Notes: generated from the letters alone by a model not told the origin. A DNA stretch of 64,000 nt from Daejeonella lutea (GCF_900168015.1 NZ_FUYR01000006.1:62001-126000); one strand, 5' to 3'. Counted from the stretch's first letter, positions 8,684 through 17,443 are shown. Made by a program: numbers and translations.

Positions 8684-9928
8684 ATGACCAAAACAAAAAC
8701 CCTGGAAGACTCTCCTATAAGTTCAGCACCAAAGCAAGGATTCGTCCCGCGCATCGCTTCGATTGATATACTTCGGGCTCTTACAATGGTCCTTATGATC
8801 TTTGTAAACGACCTGTGGTCATTAAAGGATATACCAGCCTGGCTAGGTCATGTCGAAAGGGGCGTCGACGGAATAGGACTGGCAGATGTTGTTTTTCCGG
8901 CCTTTCTTTTTATAGTTGGATTATCACTGCCATTTGCCGTTAATAACCGGCGAAAAAAGGGAGATACAGATTTGGAATTAGTTACCCATGTTATCTTACG
9001 CACCATTGCACTGTTGGTAATGGGTGTTTTTCTTGTAAATGGTGAAACGTTTAACGCTGACGCAACGGGAATGCCCCGCTACCTCTGGAACCCATTGTGC
9101 TGCCTGTCGTTTATATTGATTTGGAATAGTTATCCGCAGGACAACAAAAAGGCACTTTGGCTGATACTAAAAGGAATCGGAATTATCACGCTGGTCGTAT
9201 TGGCATTCATATATCGTGGCGGCGGCGAGGATGGAAAAGAAGTCTACCGGTTCTCCCCGCAATGGTGGGGTATTTTGGGTTTAATTGGCTGGGCTTACCT
9301 GGCAAGCTCATTGATCACAATTTTCGCAAAAAACAGGTTCGCTCCCTTACTCATTGGTTGGGTTTTCTTCTGTGTTCTTAGCATGGTAATGAAGGCTCAG
9401 CTGCTTCCTCGCGGCACGCTATCACTAATACCAAGTGCCATCAGCGGTGGTACCTTGGCCGGTCTGACGATGGGCGGCGTACTTGCATCCTGGGCTTTCA
9501 TTTACTATCGTGAACGAAAAGACAATAAGTCTATGACCATTATCTTCACTGCCGCCATTGTAGTGCTGGTCTTTCTTTCTTTACTTACGCGTCCTTATTG
9601 GGGCCTGGCAAAGCTTGGTGCCACTCCAGCATGGCTGTTTTTATGCAGCGCATTTACTTTGGGCGCATTTGTGATTATTTACTGGATCTCCGATGTTAAA
9701 GGAAAATCTCACTGGTTTAAGGTCATCAAACCTGCAGGCACCGACACCTTACTGTGTTACCTTATGCCCTACCTGATTGGGCTCATTCTGCGAAAAGTGT
9801 TACATATCGAATACCCTGAATGGCTCATCACAGGCGGGGTCGGTTTACTGAAGTCTTTTCTTTTTGCCATGCTTTGTGTCCTCCTGACATCAATGCTTAA
9901 TAAGGCGGGCATTAAATTAAAACTTTAG
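8684..9928 (+). CDS. NagX/HGSNAT-like membrane acyltransferase (DUF5009 type), copy 1
   Basis: This 414-residue polytopic membrane protein opens with RIASIDILRALTMVLMIFVND, then GLADVVFPAFLFIVGLSLPF, the hallmark of the heparan-alpha-glucosaminide N-acetyltransferase/NagX group. In that family the eukaryotic member acetylates glucosamine across the lysosomal membrane, and bacterial NagX proteins occur in GlcNAc-use loci. About ten hydrophobic segments are visible. It is the third gene of a cassette with a GH20-like hydrolase and a CE4 deacetylase. A clear paralogue lies at 34378-35553 beside a GH9 gene. The acyl-transfer role is inferred from family context. Confidence 0.78.
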   Translation: MTKTKTLEDSPISSAPKQGFVPRIASIDILRALTMVLMIFVNDLWSLKDIPAWLGHVERGVDGIGLADVVFPAFLFIVGLSLPFAVNNRRKKGDTDLELVTHVILRTIALLVMGVFLVNGETFNADATGMPRYLWNPLCCLSFILIWNSYPQDNKKALWLILKGIGIITLVVLAFIYRGGGEDGKEVYRFSPQWWGILGLIGWAYLASSLITIFAKNRFAPLLIGWVFFCVLSMVMKAQLLPRGTLSLIPSAISGGTLAGLTMGGVLASWAFIYYRERKDNKSMTIIFTAAIVVLVFLSLLTRPYWGLAKLGATPAWLFLCSAFTLGAFVIIYWISDVKGKSHWFKVIKPAGTDTLLCYLMPYLIGLILRKVLHIEYPEWLITGGVGLLKSFLFAMLCVLLTSMLNKAGIKLKL

Positions 9929-9949
9929 AATAAAGAAAACCCAGCTCTG

Positions 9950-10816
9950 TTAAAATTTTAGATGCTTCACAGTTAGTCCATTATTGCTGAGCTGCTTTAG
10001 TGAATCTATACCAACCCTCAAATGAGTTTCAACGTATTGCTCTGTCACCTTTGAATCGCTCTCGGCTGTTTTCACACCTTCAGGAATCATTGGCTGATCC
10101 GAAACCAGAAGTAGGGCCCCTGTAGGAATCTTGTTTGCAAAGCCTGTCGTAAAAATCGTAGCGGTCTCCATATCAACTGCCATTGCCCGCAGGCTTTTCA
10201 GGTACTTTTTAAATACTTTATCATGCTCCCAGACACGTCTGTTTGTCGTGTAAACGGTTCCTGTCCAGTAATCACGAGAATGATCGCGTATAGTTGTGGA
10301 AATTGCTTTTTGAAGGGCAAATGAGGGTAGTGCCGGGACTTCAGGCGGAAAATAATCATTTGATGTCCCCTCTCCCCGTATTGCTGCAATTGGAAGAATC
10401 AGGTCACCAATGCTATTGTTCTTTTTTAACCCTCCGCATTTGCCGAGGAATAACACTGCTTTAGGTTTTATCGCAGTTAACAAATCCATCATTGTAGCAG
10501 CCATAGGACTTCCCATACCAAAATTGATCAGAGTGATGCCATTAGCAGCCACACTTTGCATTGGCTTATCCAGACCCACGATAGGTGCGTTATCATTCCA
10601 TTCTGAAAATAAATTCAGGTATCGCGAGAAGTTGGTAAGCAATATAAACCCGGTAAACTCGCTTAATGGCCTACCTGTATATCGTGGCAGCCAATTATTA
10701 ACAATATCTTCTTTGTTCTTCAGACCTGCCTTTACGGGCGATTCTACTTCCTTAATTTTTTTGGTTTTAGTTGCGCCTTCTACAGGATCCTTTTTTACGT
10801 CTTTTTCTTCGTTCAT
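9950..10816 (-). CDS. amn: AMP nucleosidase
   Basis: This 288-residue cytoplasmic enzyme is of the purine-nucleoside phosphorylase fold. It is predicted to hydrolyse AMP to adenine and ribose-5-phosphate and so help set adenylate levels. Visible motifs are FGMGSPMAATMMD, LFLGKCGGL (phosphate-site glycine loop), RGEGTSNDYFPPEVPA, and AVDMETATIF with the Met-Glu pair that holds ribose. The first 30 residues are Lys/Glu-rich and probably disordered. The length fits the compact Bacteroidota form; the E. coli enzyme is much longer because of an extra N-terminal domain. A hairpin separates it from the clpX stop, so it probably has its own transcription unit. Confidence 0.85.
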   Translation of the reverse strand: MNEEKDVKKDPVEGATKTKKIKEVESPVKAGLKNKEDIVNNWLPRYTGRPLSEFTGFILLTNFSRYLNLFSEWNDNAPIVGLDKPMQSVAANGITLINFGMGSPMAATMMDLLTAIKPKAVLFLGKCGGLKKNNSIGDLILPIAAIRGEGTSNDYFPPEVPALPSFALQKAISTTIRDHSRDYWTGTVYTTNRRVWEHDKVFKKYLKSLRAMAVDMETATIFTTGFANKIPTGALLLVSDQPMIPEGVKTAESDSKVTEQYVETHLRVGIDSLKQLSNNGLTVKHLKF

Positions 10817-10837
10817 AATTAATTTCTTTTAAACAAA

Positions 10838-10862
10838 GAACCCCGCAGGTGCGGGGCTCTTT
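10838..10862 (-). terminator. hairpin between clpX and amn
   Basis: A G+C-rich stem (ccccgc 10841-10846 with gcgggg 10851-10856, 4-base loop) is followed on the minus strand by TTCTTTGTTT. It lies directly after the clpX stop and before the amn start, so it probably ends clpX transcription. The mixed T-tract makes it moderately convincing. Confidence 0.6.
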
Positions 10863-12100
10863 TATGCTACTTTTAATTTCTTGAGGTCGGATTTTTCAAA
10901 TTTGTCCGTTGCATAATCGAGTGTGATGAACAGGTCCTTCGTGTTCTTCCCCGAGGGAGTTTCATACATTGCATCGATCATTATGGCTTCACAGATAGAG
11001 CGAAGACCACGGGCCCCCAGCTTAAATTCCATTGCTTTATCAACCACAAATTCCATCACGTCCTGCTCGAACTCAAGTTTTACATTCTCATATTCAAACA
11101 ATTTTTTGTATTGCTTGATCAGAGAGTTTTTAGGCTCAGTAAGAATATTCAGGAGTGTTTCTCTATCTAGTGGATTTAAATGAGTAATCACTGGTAACCG
11201 TCCGATAAGCTCAGGTATAAGTCCGAAGGATTTAAGATCCTGAGGAGTGATATACTTGTAAAGATTTTTCAGGTCTATATTTAAATCCTCCTTATCAACC
11301 TTGTAACCTACCGTTTGCGTCCGCAGTCTGTTGGCAATCTTCTTTTCGATACCATCGAAAGCACCACCGCAGATAAACAGGATGTTATTAGTATTTACCG
11401 CGATCATTTTCTGATCCGGATGTTTTCTTCCTCCCTGAGGCGGAACATTTACAATCGTCCCCTCAAGGATTTTGAGTAAGGCCTGTTGAACACCTTCTCC
11501 TGATACATCACGGGTAATAGAAGGATTATCGCTCTTACGAGCGATTTTATCTACCTCGTCGATGTAAACTATTCCGCGTTCAGCCGCTGTAACATCGTAA
11601 TCTGCAGCTTGCAATAATCGCGTCAGAATACTTTCAACATCCTCGCCAACATAGCCTGCTTCAGTCAGAACTGTTGCATCACAAATACAGAAGGGTACGT
11701 TTAAGACCCGGGCAATGGTCTTAGCTAAAAGAGTTTTTCCTGTTCCCGTTTCACCCACCATAATTATGTTGGATTTTTCAATCTCAACCTCATCTTTGCC
11801 TACCTTTTGATTAAGGCGTTTATAGTGGTTGTAAACGGCTACAGACAAAATTTTCTTCGCCTGATCCTGTCCGATAACGTATTGGTCGAGATGGGTTTTT
11901 ATCTCAATCGGCTTTAACAGAGTTTCGAACGTTTGAGTGGATTTTGTTTTACGGACATTAAGTTCTTCCGCCAAAATTTGATTAGCCTGCGCAACGCACT
12001 TATCACAAATGTGTGCATCAAGCCCAGCTATCAACATTAATGTATCCTGCTTGCCTGAGCCGCAGAAGGAGCACTTAATATCTTTATTTCCTTTACTCAT
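10862..12100 (-). CDS. clpX: ClpX, ATPase subunit of the ClpXP protease
   Basis: ClpX unfolds tagged proteins and feeds them to ClpP. The 412-residue protein has the N-terminal C4 zinc-binding domain (CSFCGSG and CDKC), the Walker A motif GETGTGKT, Walker B IVYIDEVDKI, sensor and arginine-finger regions, and ELIGRLPV in the C-terminal small domain. Length and order are normal. The ClpP-docking loop near GLIPELIGR is of the usual type. Its start overlaps the clpP stop by one base, so the pair is translationally coupled, and trigger factor lies just upstream in the same direction, an arrangement common across bacteria. Confidence 0.97.
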   Translation of the reverse strand: MSKGNKDIKCSFCGSGKQDTLMLIAGLDAHICDKCVAQANQILAEELNVRKTKSTQTFETLLKPIEIKTHLDQYVIGQDQAKKILSVAVYNHYKRLNQKVGKDEVEIEKSNIIMVGETGTGKTLLAKTIARVLNVPFCICDATVLTEAGYVGEDVESILTRLLQAADYDVTAAERGIVYIDEVDKIARKSDNPSITRDVSGEGVQQALLKILEGTIVNVPPQGGRKHPDQKMIAVNTNNILFICGGAFDGIEKKIANRLRTQTVGYKVDKEDLNIDLKNLYKYITPQDLKSFGLIPELIGRLPVITHLNPLDRETLLNILTEPKNSLIKQYKKLFEYENVKLEFEQDVMEFVVDKAMEFKLGARGLRSICEAIMIDAMYETPSGKNTKDLFITLDYATDKFEKSDLKKLKVA

Positions 12101-12801
12101 TATTTTTTATCTCCGGTTCCAACTAACACCTCATCAATCATACCATATTCTTTTGCCTCGTCAGCGATCATCCAATAATCACGATCTGAAGCTTTCTCAA
12201 CCCATTCGTAAGTTTGGCCTGAATGTTTGGCAATGATATCGTAAAGTTCTTTCTTCAATTTAAGCATTTCCCTCAGATTAATCTCCATATCTGAAGCAAC
12301 ACCTTGAGCACCTCCTGAAGGCTGGTGAATCATCACCCTTGAATGTGGTAACGCTGCTCTTTTCCCTTTAGTACCAGCGCACAACAATACTGCTGCCATT
12401 GATGCAGCCATTCCGGTGCAAATTGTCGCAACATCAGGTGCGATATACTGCATGGTATCGTAAATACCAAGACCTGCATAAACAGAGCCACCCGGTGAGT
12501 TAATATAAATCTGAATATCTCTTTTGTTATCTGTTGACTGAAGAAATAACAGTTGTGCCTGAATAATGTTGGCAATACCTTCATGTACCGCATCGCCAAG
12601 GAAAATTATACGATCCATCATCAGACGTGAGAACACATCCATTTGTGCTACGTTTAACTGACGCTCCTCAATGATATAAGGTGTCATCGCACTTGGTAAA
12701 GAAGCATTATTCACGCGGCCAATGAAGCTATCTACGTGTTGGCTGCCAATACGATGGTGTTTTACTGCGTATTTCCGGAATTCGTTTTTATCGATGTTCA
12801 T
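12100..12801 (-). CDS. clpP: ClpP, proteolytic subunit
   Basis: ClpP is the serine peptidase that forms the two stacked heptameric rings of ClpXP. This 233-residue protein shows the catalytic Ser134 in TGMAASMAAV and His159 in HSRVMIHQPSGG, with the Asp expected in the ASDRDYWM region. The INSPGGSV oxyanion strand is intact. About 35 extra residues precede the conserved core, typical of the propeptide-like N-terminus of Bacteroidota ClpP. The gene ends at the clpX start and begins 92 bp downstream of tig. No TAnnTTTG promoter was seen directly upstream, so read-through from tig is possible. Confidence 0.97.
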   Translation of the reverse strand: MNIDKNEFRKYAVKHHRIGSQHVDSFIGRVNNASLPSAMTPYIIEERQLNVAQMDVFSRLMMDRIIFLGDAVHEGIANIIQAQLLFLQSTDNKRDIQIYINSPGGSVYAGLGIYDTMQYIAPDVATICTGMAASMAAVLLCAGTKGKRAALPHSRVMIHQPSGGAQGVASDMEINLREMLKLKKELYDIIAKHSGQTYEWVEKASDRDYWMIADEAKEYGMIDEVLVGTGDKK

Positions 12802-12893
12802 ATTGAATATTATAATTTAAGGTATGAGTTATTTTGTAATTTATAATGAATTTCAAAATTTTAGACTTCAATAACCCACATTTAAATCATAGG

Positions 12894-14240
12894 CTATTTC
12901 AATTCTAAAAATTTATTGTACTCTATTTCTTTTGTATCTAAAGTGATTACACTCTTCAGATAATCAAATACGTGCTGTGCTTTTACTTCTTCAAAAATTC
13001 TATTCGCATTTTCTTTATCCTGCAAGAATTGAGCCGTATACTGACCCAATTGTTCTTCTGAAAGTGGCTGCGGGCTGTACATTCTGAACTGTGCATCCAA
13101 ACGCTTTTTAGCTGTTTCAAAAACCTGATCATATTTAATCTCAAGTTTATTATCCTTGATGATGCGGTTCTCGATAAGTGTCCATCTCAGGTTTCGGGCA
13201 AAGTCATCATAACCTTGTGCCAACTCCTCATCACTTAGCTTTTCGTTTGTTGCCTTCAACCAGCGCTTTAAAAATTCATCAGGAAGGTTCATCGTAACTT
13301 TATCCAAACCAAACTTCAACATATCTGCCTGAAGCTTTTGGTCTGCATTCTGAACCATCATTGATTCAAGTTCTTCCCTGATCTTGTTCCTGAATTCTTC
13401 CTCTGTTTTTACAACATCAGCACCAAATAGTTTATCAAAGAACTCCTGATTAAGATCTCCTTCCTCTAAACGGTTAATATTCTTAACTGTTACCTGGAAT
13501 TTGGATTTCAGGTCTTGCGCATCTTCTTCAGAAATATTCAAAAGCTTCGCTATAATAGTTGCATTACCATCAAACGCTTTCTGAAGATCCAGCTCAACTA
13601 CATCATCCTTCTTCAAACCGACCAATGATTTTTTGATCTTGTCATCGGTCACCTGATCCAAACGAATAGATGCAGTATTGCTAATTCCCTCTTCAAAAAC
13701 AGAACCATCAGCAGAAAGCTGCTTCAAATCTGCGTACAAAACATCTTCGTCTGCCGATACGTCAGGATTTGACATTTTGCCATAAGATTTGCGAAGATTC
13801 GTGATTCTTGACGCCAATGTCTCTTCGTCAACTTTAACTTTATAATAAGTGATTTTGTCTTTGGATGAGAAATCAAGATTAAACTCAGGAGCCAGGCCTA
13901 GTTCATAAATGAATTCAAATTCGTCAGTGAAGTCCCAATTGAATTCTTTGCTGTCATCGATCTTAGGCAGGGGTTGCCCCAAAACTTCCAGCTTATTTTC
14001 AGTGATGTAATTATTAAGGGTGTCGTTCAGGATATTGTTGATTTCATCAACCAAAATATTCTTTCCATACATTTTTTTAATGTGAGATGCAGGAACCATT
14101 CCTTTACGAAATCCCGGCAGTTGTGCCTTCTTTGCTTGTGTTTTTATCGCCTTCTCTACGCGCTCTTTGTAATCGTCAGGATTAATCTTTACCGTTAGTA
14201 CAGAATTCAGATTGTCAATTTTGTCCTGTGTAATGTTCAT
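12894..14240 (-). CDS. tig: trigger factor, ribosome-associated chaperone
   Basis: Trigger factor binds nascent chains at the ribosome exit tunnel. The 448-residue protein has the ribosome-binding N-terminal domain with the signature GFRKGMVPASHI. A middle region follows in which the FKBP-like prolyl isomerase domain is only weakly recognisable (YADLKQLSADGSVFEEG, QVTVKNINRLEEGDLNQEF). A long helical C-terminal chaperone domain completes it. Divergent middle domains are usual in Bacteroidota. It heads the tig-clpP-clpX cluster on the minus strand, downstream of the tRNA-Leu gene and its terminator. Confidence 0.92.
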   Translation of the reverse strand: MNITQDKIDNLNSVLTVKINPDDYKERVEKAIKTQAKKAQLPGFRKGMVPASHIKKMYGKNILVDEINNILNDTLNNYITENKLEVLGQPLPKIDDSKEFNWDFTDEFEFIYELGLAPEFNLDFSSKDKITYYKVKVDEETLASRITNLRKSYGKMSNPDVSADEDVLYADLKQLSADGSVFEEGISNTASIRLDQVTDDKIKKSLVGLKKDDVVELDLQKAFDGNATIIAKLLNISEEDAQDLKSKFQVTVKNINRLEEGDLNQEFFDKLFGADVVKTEEEFRNKIREELESMMVQNADQKLQADMLKFGLDKVTMNLPDEFLKRWLKATNEKLSDEELAQGYDDFARNLRWTLIENRIIKDNKLEIKYDQVFETAKKRLDAQFRMYSPQPLSEEQLGQYTAQFLQDKENANRIFEEVKAQHVFDYLKSVITLDTKEIEYNKFLELK

Positions 14241-14270
14241 TTTATGAGATTTTATCGTTTCTTTTTATAC

Positions 14271-14301
14271 AAAAATTCCCCGGTTTTGTAACCGGGGAAT
14301 T
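14271..14301 (-). terminator. rho-independent terminator after tRNA-Leu
   Basis: A perfect 11-bp stem (attccccggtt / aaccggggaat, 14275-14285 with 14290-14300) with a 4-base loop is followed on the minus strand by TTTTTG. It sits 7 bases beyond the tRNA 3' end and 30 bases before tig, so it separates the tRNA from the tig unit. Confidence 0.85.
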
Positions 14302-14307
14302 AATCAG

Positions 14308-14389
14308 TGCGGATGAAGGGACTCGAACCCCCACGCCGTGAAGCGCCAGATCCTAAGTCTGGTGCGGCTACCAATTACGCCACATCCGC
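14308..14389 (-). tRNA. tRNA-Leu (anticodon UAG)
   Basis: An 82-base class II tRNA was read from the minus strand. The acceptor stem is GCGGATG/CATCCGC with discriminator A. The anticodon stem CCAGA/TCTGG encloses loop CTTAGGA, giving anticodon TAG (reads CUN Leu codons). The T-arm carries TTCGAGT, and a long variable arm (about 13 bases) is typical of tRNA-Leu. The CCA end is not encoded. A terminator follows at once. Confidence 0.93.
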
Positions 14390-14518
14390 ATATTTAGGAT
14401 TTATGTTCGAAACAAATTTTAACGTGCTGAGAACAGCCATTTATCAGATATTTCGGTCGGCAAAAATAACGTTTTTCCCGATAAGTACAAAATCTAATCA
14501 GTTAATTCTTTCAATAAT

Positions 14519-15310
14519 TTATTTTAGAAGTCCCTTAAGAGTTTTCAAATAAGAGCTTGTATGAAGCAGGCGGCTACCATACCAGGAGAACATCTCACCA
14601 TCGACAATAAGCACTTCGGCACCAGGGCAAATTCCTTGCATTTCGCTAACGTGCACATCTTTAAAAGGATACGGCTCTGATGAAAGCATTATAATATCCG
14701 GCTTTGCTTCTTTAAGCTGTTGCAGCGTTAGCTCGGGGTACCTCATTTCCTGTGAAAAGTTTTCGAAACCAGCATGTTTCAAAATGCTGTCTATGAATGT
14801 GTCTTTGCCGGCAATCATGAAGGGGTCTTTCCATATAAAGTATGCAACTGACTTGCCGACTATATTGTCATCCCTTAAAGAATTGAATCCGGCCAGAATT
14901 TCGCTGCAAATTGAATTGGCACGGTGTGATTTCCCCGTGATGCTTCCCAATTGAGTAATCATTTCAAGAGCATCTTCAAGCGTTGAAATGTCACTCATCC
15001 AAACGGGAAATTCGTTCATCAGCTCTTCAATCTGTAGCTTTTCATTTTCTTCCTTATTGCCAATGATAAGATCGGGCTTCAGTTCCCTTATTGCTGGAAA
15101 ATTTAGCTTTTTCGTGCCGCCTATCTTTGTGGTCGACTTAAACCTACTCGCAGGATGAATGCAAAATTTTGTAATTCCTATTATTTCTTCATCCAGCCCA
15201 AGATCGAAGAGGAGTTCTGTCTGAGATGGAACAAGTGAAATTATGCGCTTAGGGGGGTCCTTAACGCAGACTAGCCTCCCCATTTGGTCTTCAACTTGCA
15301 TCAAAGGCAT
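14519..15310 (-). CDS. BtuF/TroA-fold substrate-binding-like protein without signal peptide
   Basis: This 263-residue protein has the helical-backbone metal-receptor fold used by cobalamin (BtuF) and siderophore-binding proteins of ABC importers. It shows RIISLVPSQTELLFDLGLD, GTKKLNFPAIRELKPDLII, and a second half with KDTFIDSILKHAGFEN and LQQLKEAKPDIIMLSSEP. The protein begins directly with the binding domain (MPLMQVEDQMGRLV). No signal peptide or lipobox is present, and no permease or ATPase gene adjoins it. It may be a cytoplasmic ligand-binding or sensor protein and not a transport component. It lies 2 bp from an SRPBCC gene upstream, so the two are co-transcribed. Confidence 0.78.
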   Translation of the reverse strand: MPLMQVEDQMGRLVCVKDPPKRIISLVPSQTELLFDLGLDEEIIGITKFCIHPASRFKSTTKIGGTKKLNFPAIRELKPDLIIGNKEENEKLQIEELMNEFPVWMSDISTLEDALEMITQLGSITGKSHRANSICSEILAGFNSLRDDNIVGKSVAYFIWKDPFMIAGKDTFIDSILKHAGFENFSQEMRYPELTLQQLKEAKPDIIMLSSEPYPFKDVHVSEMQGICPGAEVLIVDGEMFSWYGSRLLHTSSYLKTLKGLLK

Positions 15311-15312
15311 TT

Positions 15313-15693
15313 CTATTCCTCGTAGAAGTCCTGCAGTGAACCAAAATAATTGAGATTCCAGCCTTCTATCATATCATCTATGTCAGAATCAGGAATATTT
15401 GTATGTCTTAATTCTACCGATGTTCCATTTTTATCGGGGTGGAGAATAAATGTAACAATGGATGCTTCGGGCTGGTCACCAAAATACCATTGCTGTACAA
15501 TCTTCTTATTTTCGATAAACTCCAGATTTTTTCCTGCGATGCTGTCATCCCAAAGTGAAAACTCTGAACCAGGTTCCGTGCTCATTATTGCTTCCGCGCC
15601 AGTCCACAATGAAATGGTCAGGGGATTAGTTAGCGCCAGATAAACATCCTCGGGTGGTGCCTGTACGAGGTAATAGTTTTTGTAATTTTTCAT
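15313..15693 (-). CDS. SRPBCC/START-like domain protein
   Basis: This 126-residue single-domain protein is of the SRPBCC (AHSA1-like) hydrophobic-pocket superfamily. The pattern is typical: an early PPEDVYLALTNPLTISLWTG helix region, a central ISGK-like strand, then KIVQQWYFGD and a C-terminal helix with MIEGWNLNYFGSLQDF. There is no signal peptide. The ligand is unknown. It is the first gene of a two-gene unit with the BtuF-fold protein. A TAAATTTG -7-like box is present at 15766-15759 on the minus strand, about 65 bases before the start codon, without an obvious -33 box. Confidence 0.8.
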   Translation of the reverse strand: MKNYKNYYLVQAPPEDVYLALTNPLTISLWTGAEAIMSTEPGSEFSLWDDSIAGKNLEFIENKKIVQQWYFGDQPEASIVTFILHPDKNGTSVELRHTNIPDSDIDDMIEGWNLNYFGSLQDFYEE

Positions 15694-16130
15694 CAGACTT
15701 CCTTTTTGCTATTACCGCAGTCCAATTAAACTGGTTGGAAAGAAGATAGTAGACAGCGCAAATTTAACATAAAAGGACGTACATCGGCTTGAAGGATTCG
15801 ATTTCAATTCATCCGTCACATTTTTAAAGCTTCCCGTCACATTTTGTATGCTATTAATTATTTCAGGGGTAACATTGCCTTAATAGCTGGGGCATTACTT
15901 AGTCGTTGGGAAATTATGTTGGATTTGATTCAGAATACACCTTACAAGTACAAAAATCAAATGCGTGTGAATGTTTTTAACAAAAGTATGCGAAAATCAC
16001 TTTTTTTAAAATTTCCAGCAACATTTCATAAAACATCTCGTCCTATACTCGAAGTTGAAGCGATGTGATTGATAATTACCAGACATGAATTAATTTTCTA
16101 CCAAAAAAGACATCAAAACCGATAGCAATT
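15694..16130. other. intergenic region with paired direct repeat
   Basis: This 437-bp spacer lies between the minus-strand SRPBCC gene and the plus-strand small gene at 16131. It holds two copies of CCGTCACATTTT (15812-15823 and 15834-15845), 22 bp start to start, about two helical turns. A TTG-initiated frame at 15844-16068 has no ribosome site or recognisable similarity and is not called. Confidence 0.45.
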
Positions 16131-16562
16131 ATGTTAAGCGAATTCTATAACGACAACGAACAAGCTGAAATACTGCAACCGAAAACCATATCACTTAAAA
16201 TTAGCTGTAATCCAGCCTTGACCAACAAACTCAACACCGCTTTACGTTTTGTAACCCTTAAAATGGGATATGTCATGCTGGAAGACTTTAATTATGTAGA
16301 AAACCAGGACCAGTACATCCTTTTAACGACAAATCGAAATAAAGTTAGTGTGGAACTGAATATCACAAAGCCTGGAACAAGTTCTGAAAATATCATATTC
16401 CACACCGACGACTGCCTTCGTGACTATCATAAATATATAATGCTGGGTGTAGAGTTTGTAAACCGTCCGGAGTACAGTAATTGTGGCCTTCAGGTGAAAT
16501 TTATAGATGACCACGACAATCATTATACCCTACTTGAAGAACGATATTACAACGAATCCTAA
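16131..16562 (+). CDS. small protein, possibly a degenerate VOC (glyoxalase-fold) domain
   Basis: This 143-residue soluble protein lacks a signal peptide. The C-terminal half (DCLRDYHKYIMLGVEF, then GLQVKFIDDHDNHYTLLEERY) follows the pattern of the last strands of vicinal-oxygen-chelate domains, where a Glu in the final strand is a metal ligand. The N-terminal half is too diverged to confirm the fold, and no clear first metal ligand is visible. It is followed after 11 bp by an AraC-family regulator on the same strand, so the two probably form a unit. Family membership is tentative. Confidence 0.6.
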   Translation: MLSEFYNDNEQAEILQPKTISLKISCNPALTNKLNTALRFVTLKMGYVMLEDFNYVENQDQYILLTTNRNKVSVELNITKPGTSSENIIFHTDDCLRDYHKYIMLGVEFVNRPEYSNCGLQVKFIDDHDNHYTLLEERYYNES

Positions 16563-16573
16563 TCTACGCCTAT

Positions 16574-17443
16574 ATGAAATTTCTACGAGTGCTTAAGAAT
16601 GAAAACAGGATCTCCAGCGAAACTGTACAGCAGGCCTACTATCCTGAACATAAGAGTGATTTCTCGATCAAGACTGTATTTAGTGGTCATAGAACATTTC
16701 AACTAGGTAAACGTCAGTTAAATCTATATCCGGAGAGCTTTCTGGTGATCAAGAATGGCACGTCGTACTCAAGTGAGATCGATTCATCTGTACCGGTTAA
16801 TAATCTATCTATTTCATTTTCTCCATCATTTCTTCAGGATTTTGACAGAGTGCAGAAATATAATCACGCAGATTTGCTTGACGAACCTTTCCAGGATGGG
16901 GACCACCCGGAATTCTCTTTTATGGAAACGATATACCCTTTCTCTGGCGACATGAAGTACAACATCATGCATCTCAAAGATCATTTAGAAAAAGGCACTC
17001 CAGATGACCTTCTTATAAACGAATACCTGCATCATTGCCTGATAAATTATTATAAAGTGTACAATAAAGAAGTTGTTGATAAATCCGAAAAATTAAACTT
17101 CTTGAATAGCAGCACCAAAGTCGAGATCCTTAAAAGATTGACTCTTGCCAAAGAATTTATTATAAGCAATTACAATAAAGGCATCGATTTGGAGGATATT
17201 GCACGACACGCTTGTTTATCAGTAAATCATTTACTCCGGACATTCAAACAAGCCTACGGACAATCACCGCATCAATTTCTAATAAAAACCAAAATTGACC
17301 GGGCAAAATATTTTCTAAGAAACACTAACTACACCATCAACGAAATAGTGGAAATAATTGGCTTCGAATGCCCGAGCTCCTTCATCAGGCTTTTCAAAAG
17401 CATGAACAATATCACACCTGGCAAATTTAGAATGTATAGTTAG
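16574..17443 (+). CDS. AraC-family transcriptional regulator
   Basis: This 289-residue DNA-binding protein has an N-terminal sensor-like domain of about 180 residues with no recognised ligand signature. The C-terminal double helix-turn-helix of the AraC/XylS family spans residues 190-289. The family pattern is clear in IDLEDIARHACLSVNHLLRTF, split here as IDLEDIARHACLS then VNHLLRTFKQAYGQSPHQFL, and in INEIVEIIGFECPSSFIRLFK with the terminal GKFR. It follows the VOC-like gene by 11 bp. An 8-bp inverted repeat lies 148 bp beyond its stop, upstream of the DUF4136 lipoprotein gene, and could be a target, but this is untested. Confidence 0.88.
   Translation: MKFLRVLKNENRISSETVQQAYYPEHKSDFSIKTVFSGHRTFQLGKRQLNLYPESFLVIKNGTSYSSEIDSSVPVNNLSISFSPSFLQDFDRVQKYNHADLLDEPFQDGDHPEFSFMETIYPFSGDMKYNIMHLKDHLEKGTPDDLLINEYLHHCLINYYKVYNKEVVDKSEKLNFLNSSTKVEILKRLTLAKEFIISNYNKGIDLEDIARHACLSVNHLLRTFKQAYGQSPHQFLIKTKIDRAKYFLRNTNYTINEIVEIIGFECPSSFIRLFKSMNNITPGKFRMYS

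Noticed and set aside
15844-16068. 74-codon plus-strand frame
   Set aside because: It has a TTG start, no recognisable similarity, no ribosome site, and AT-rich composition typical of spacer.
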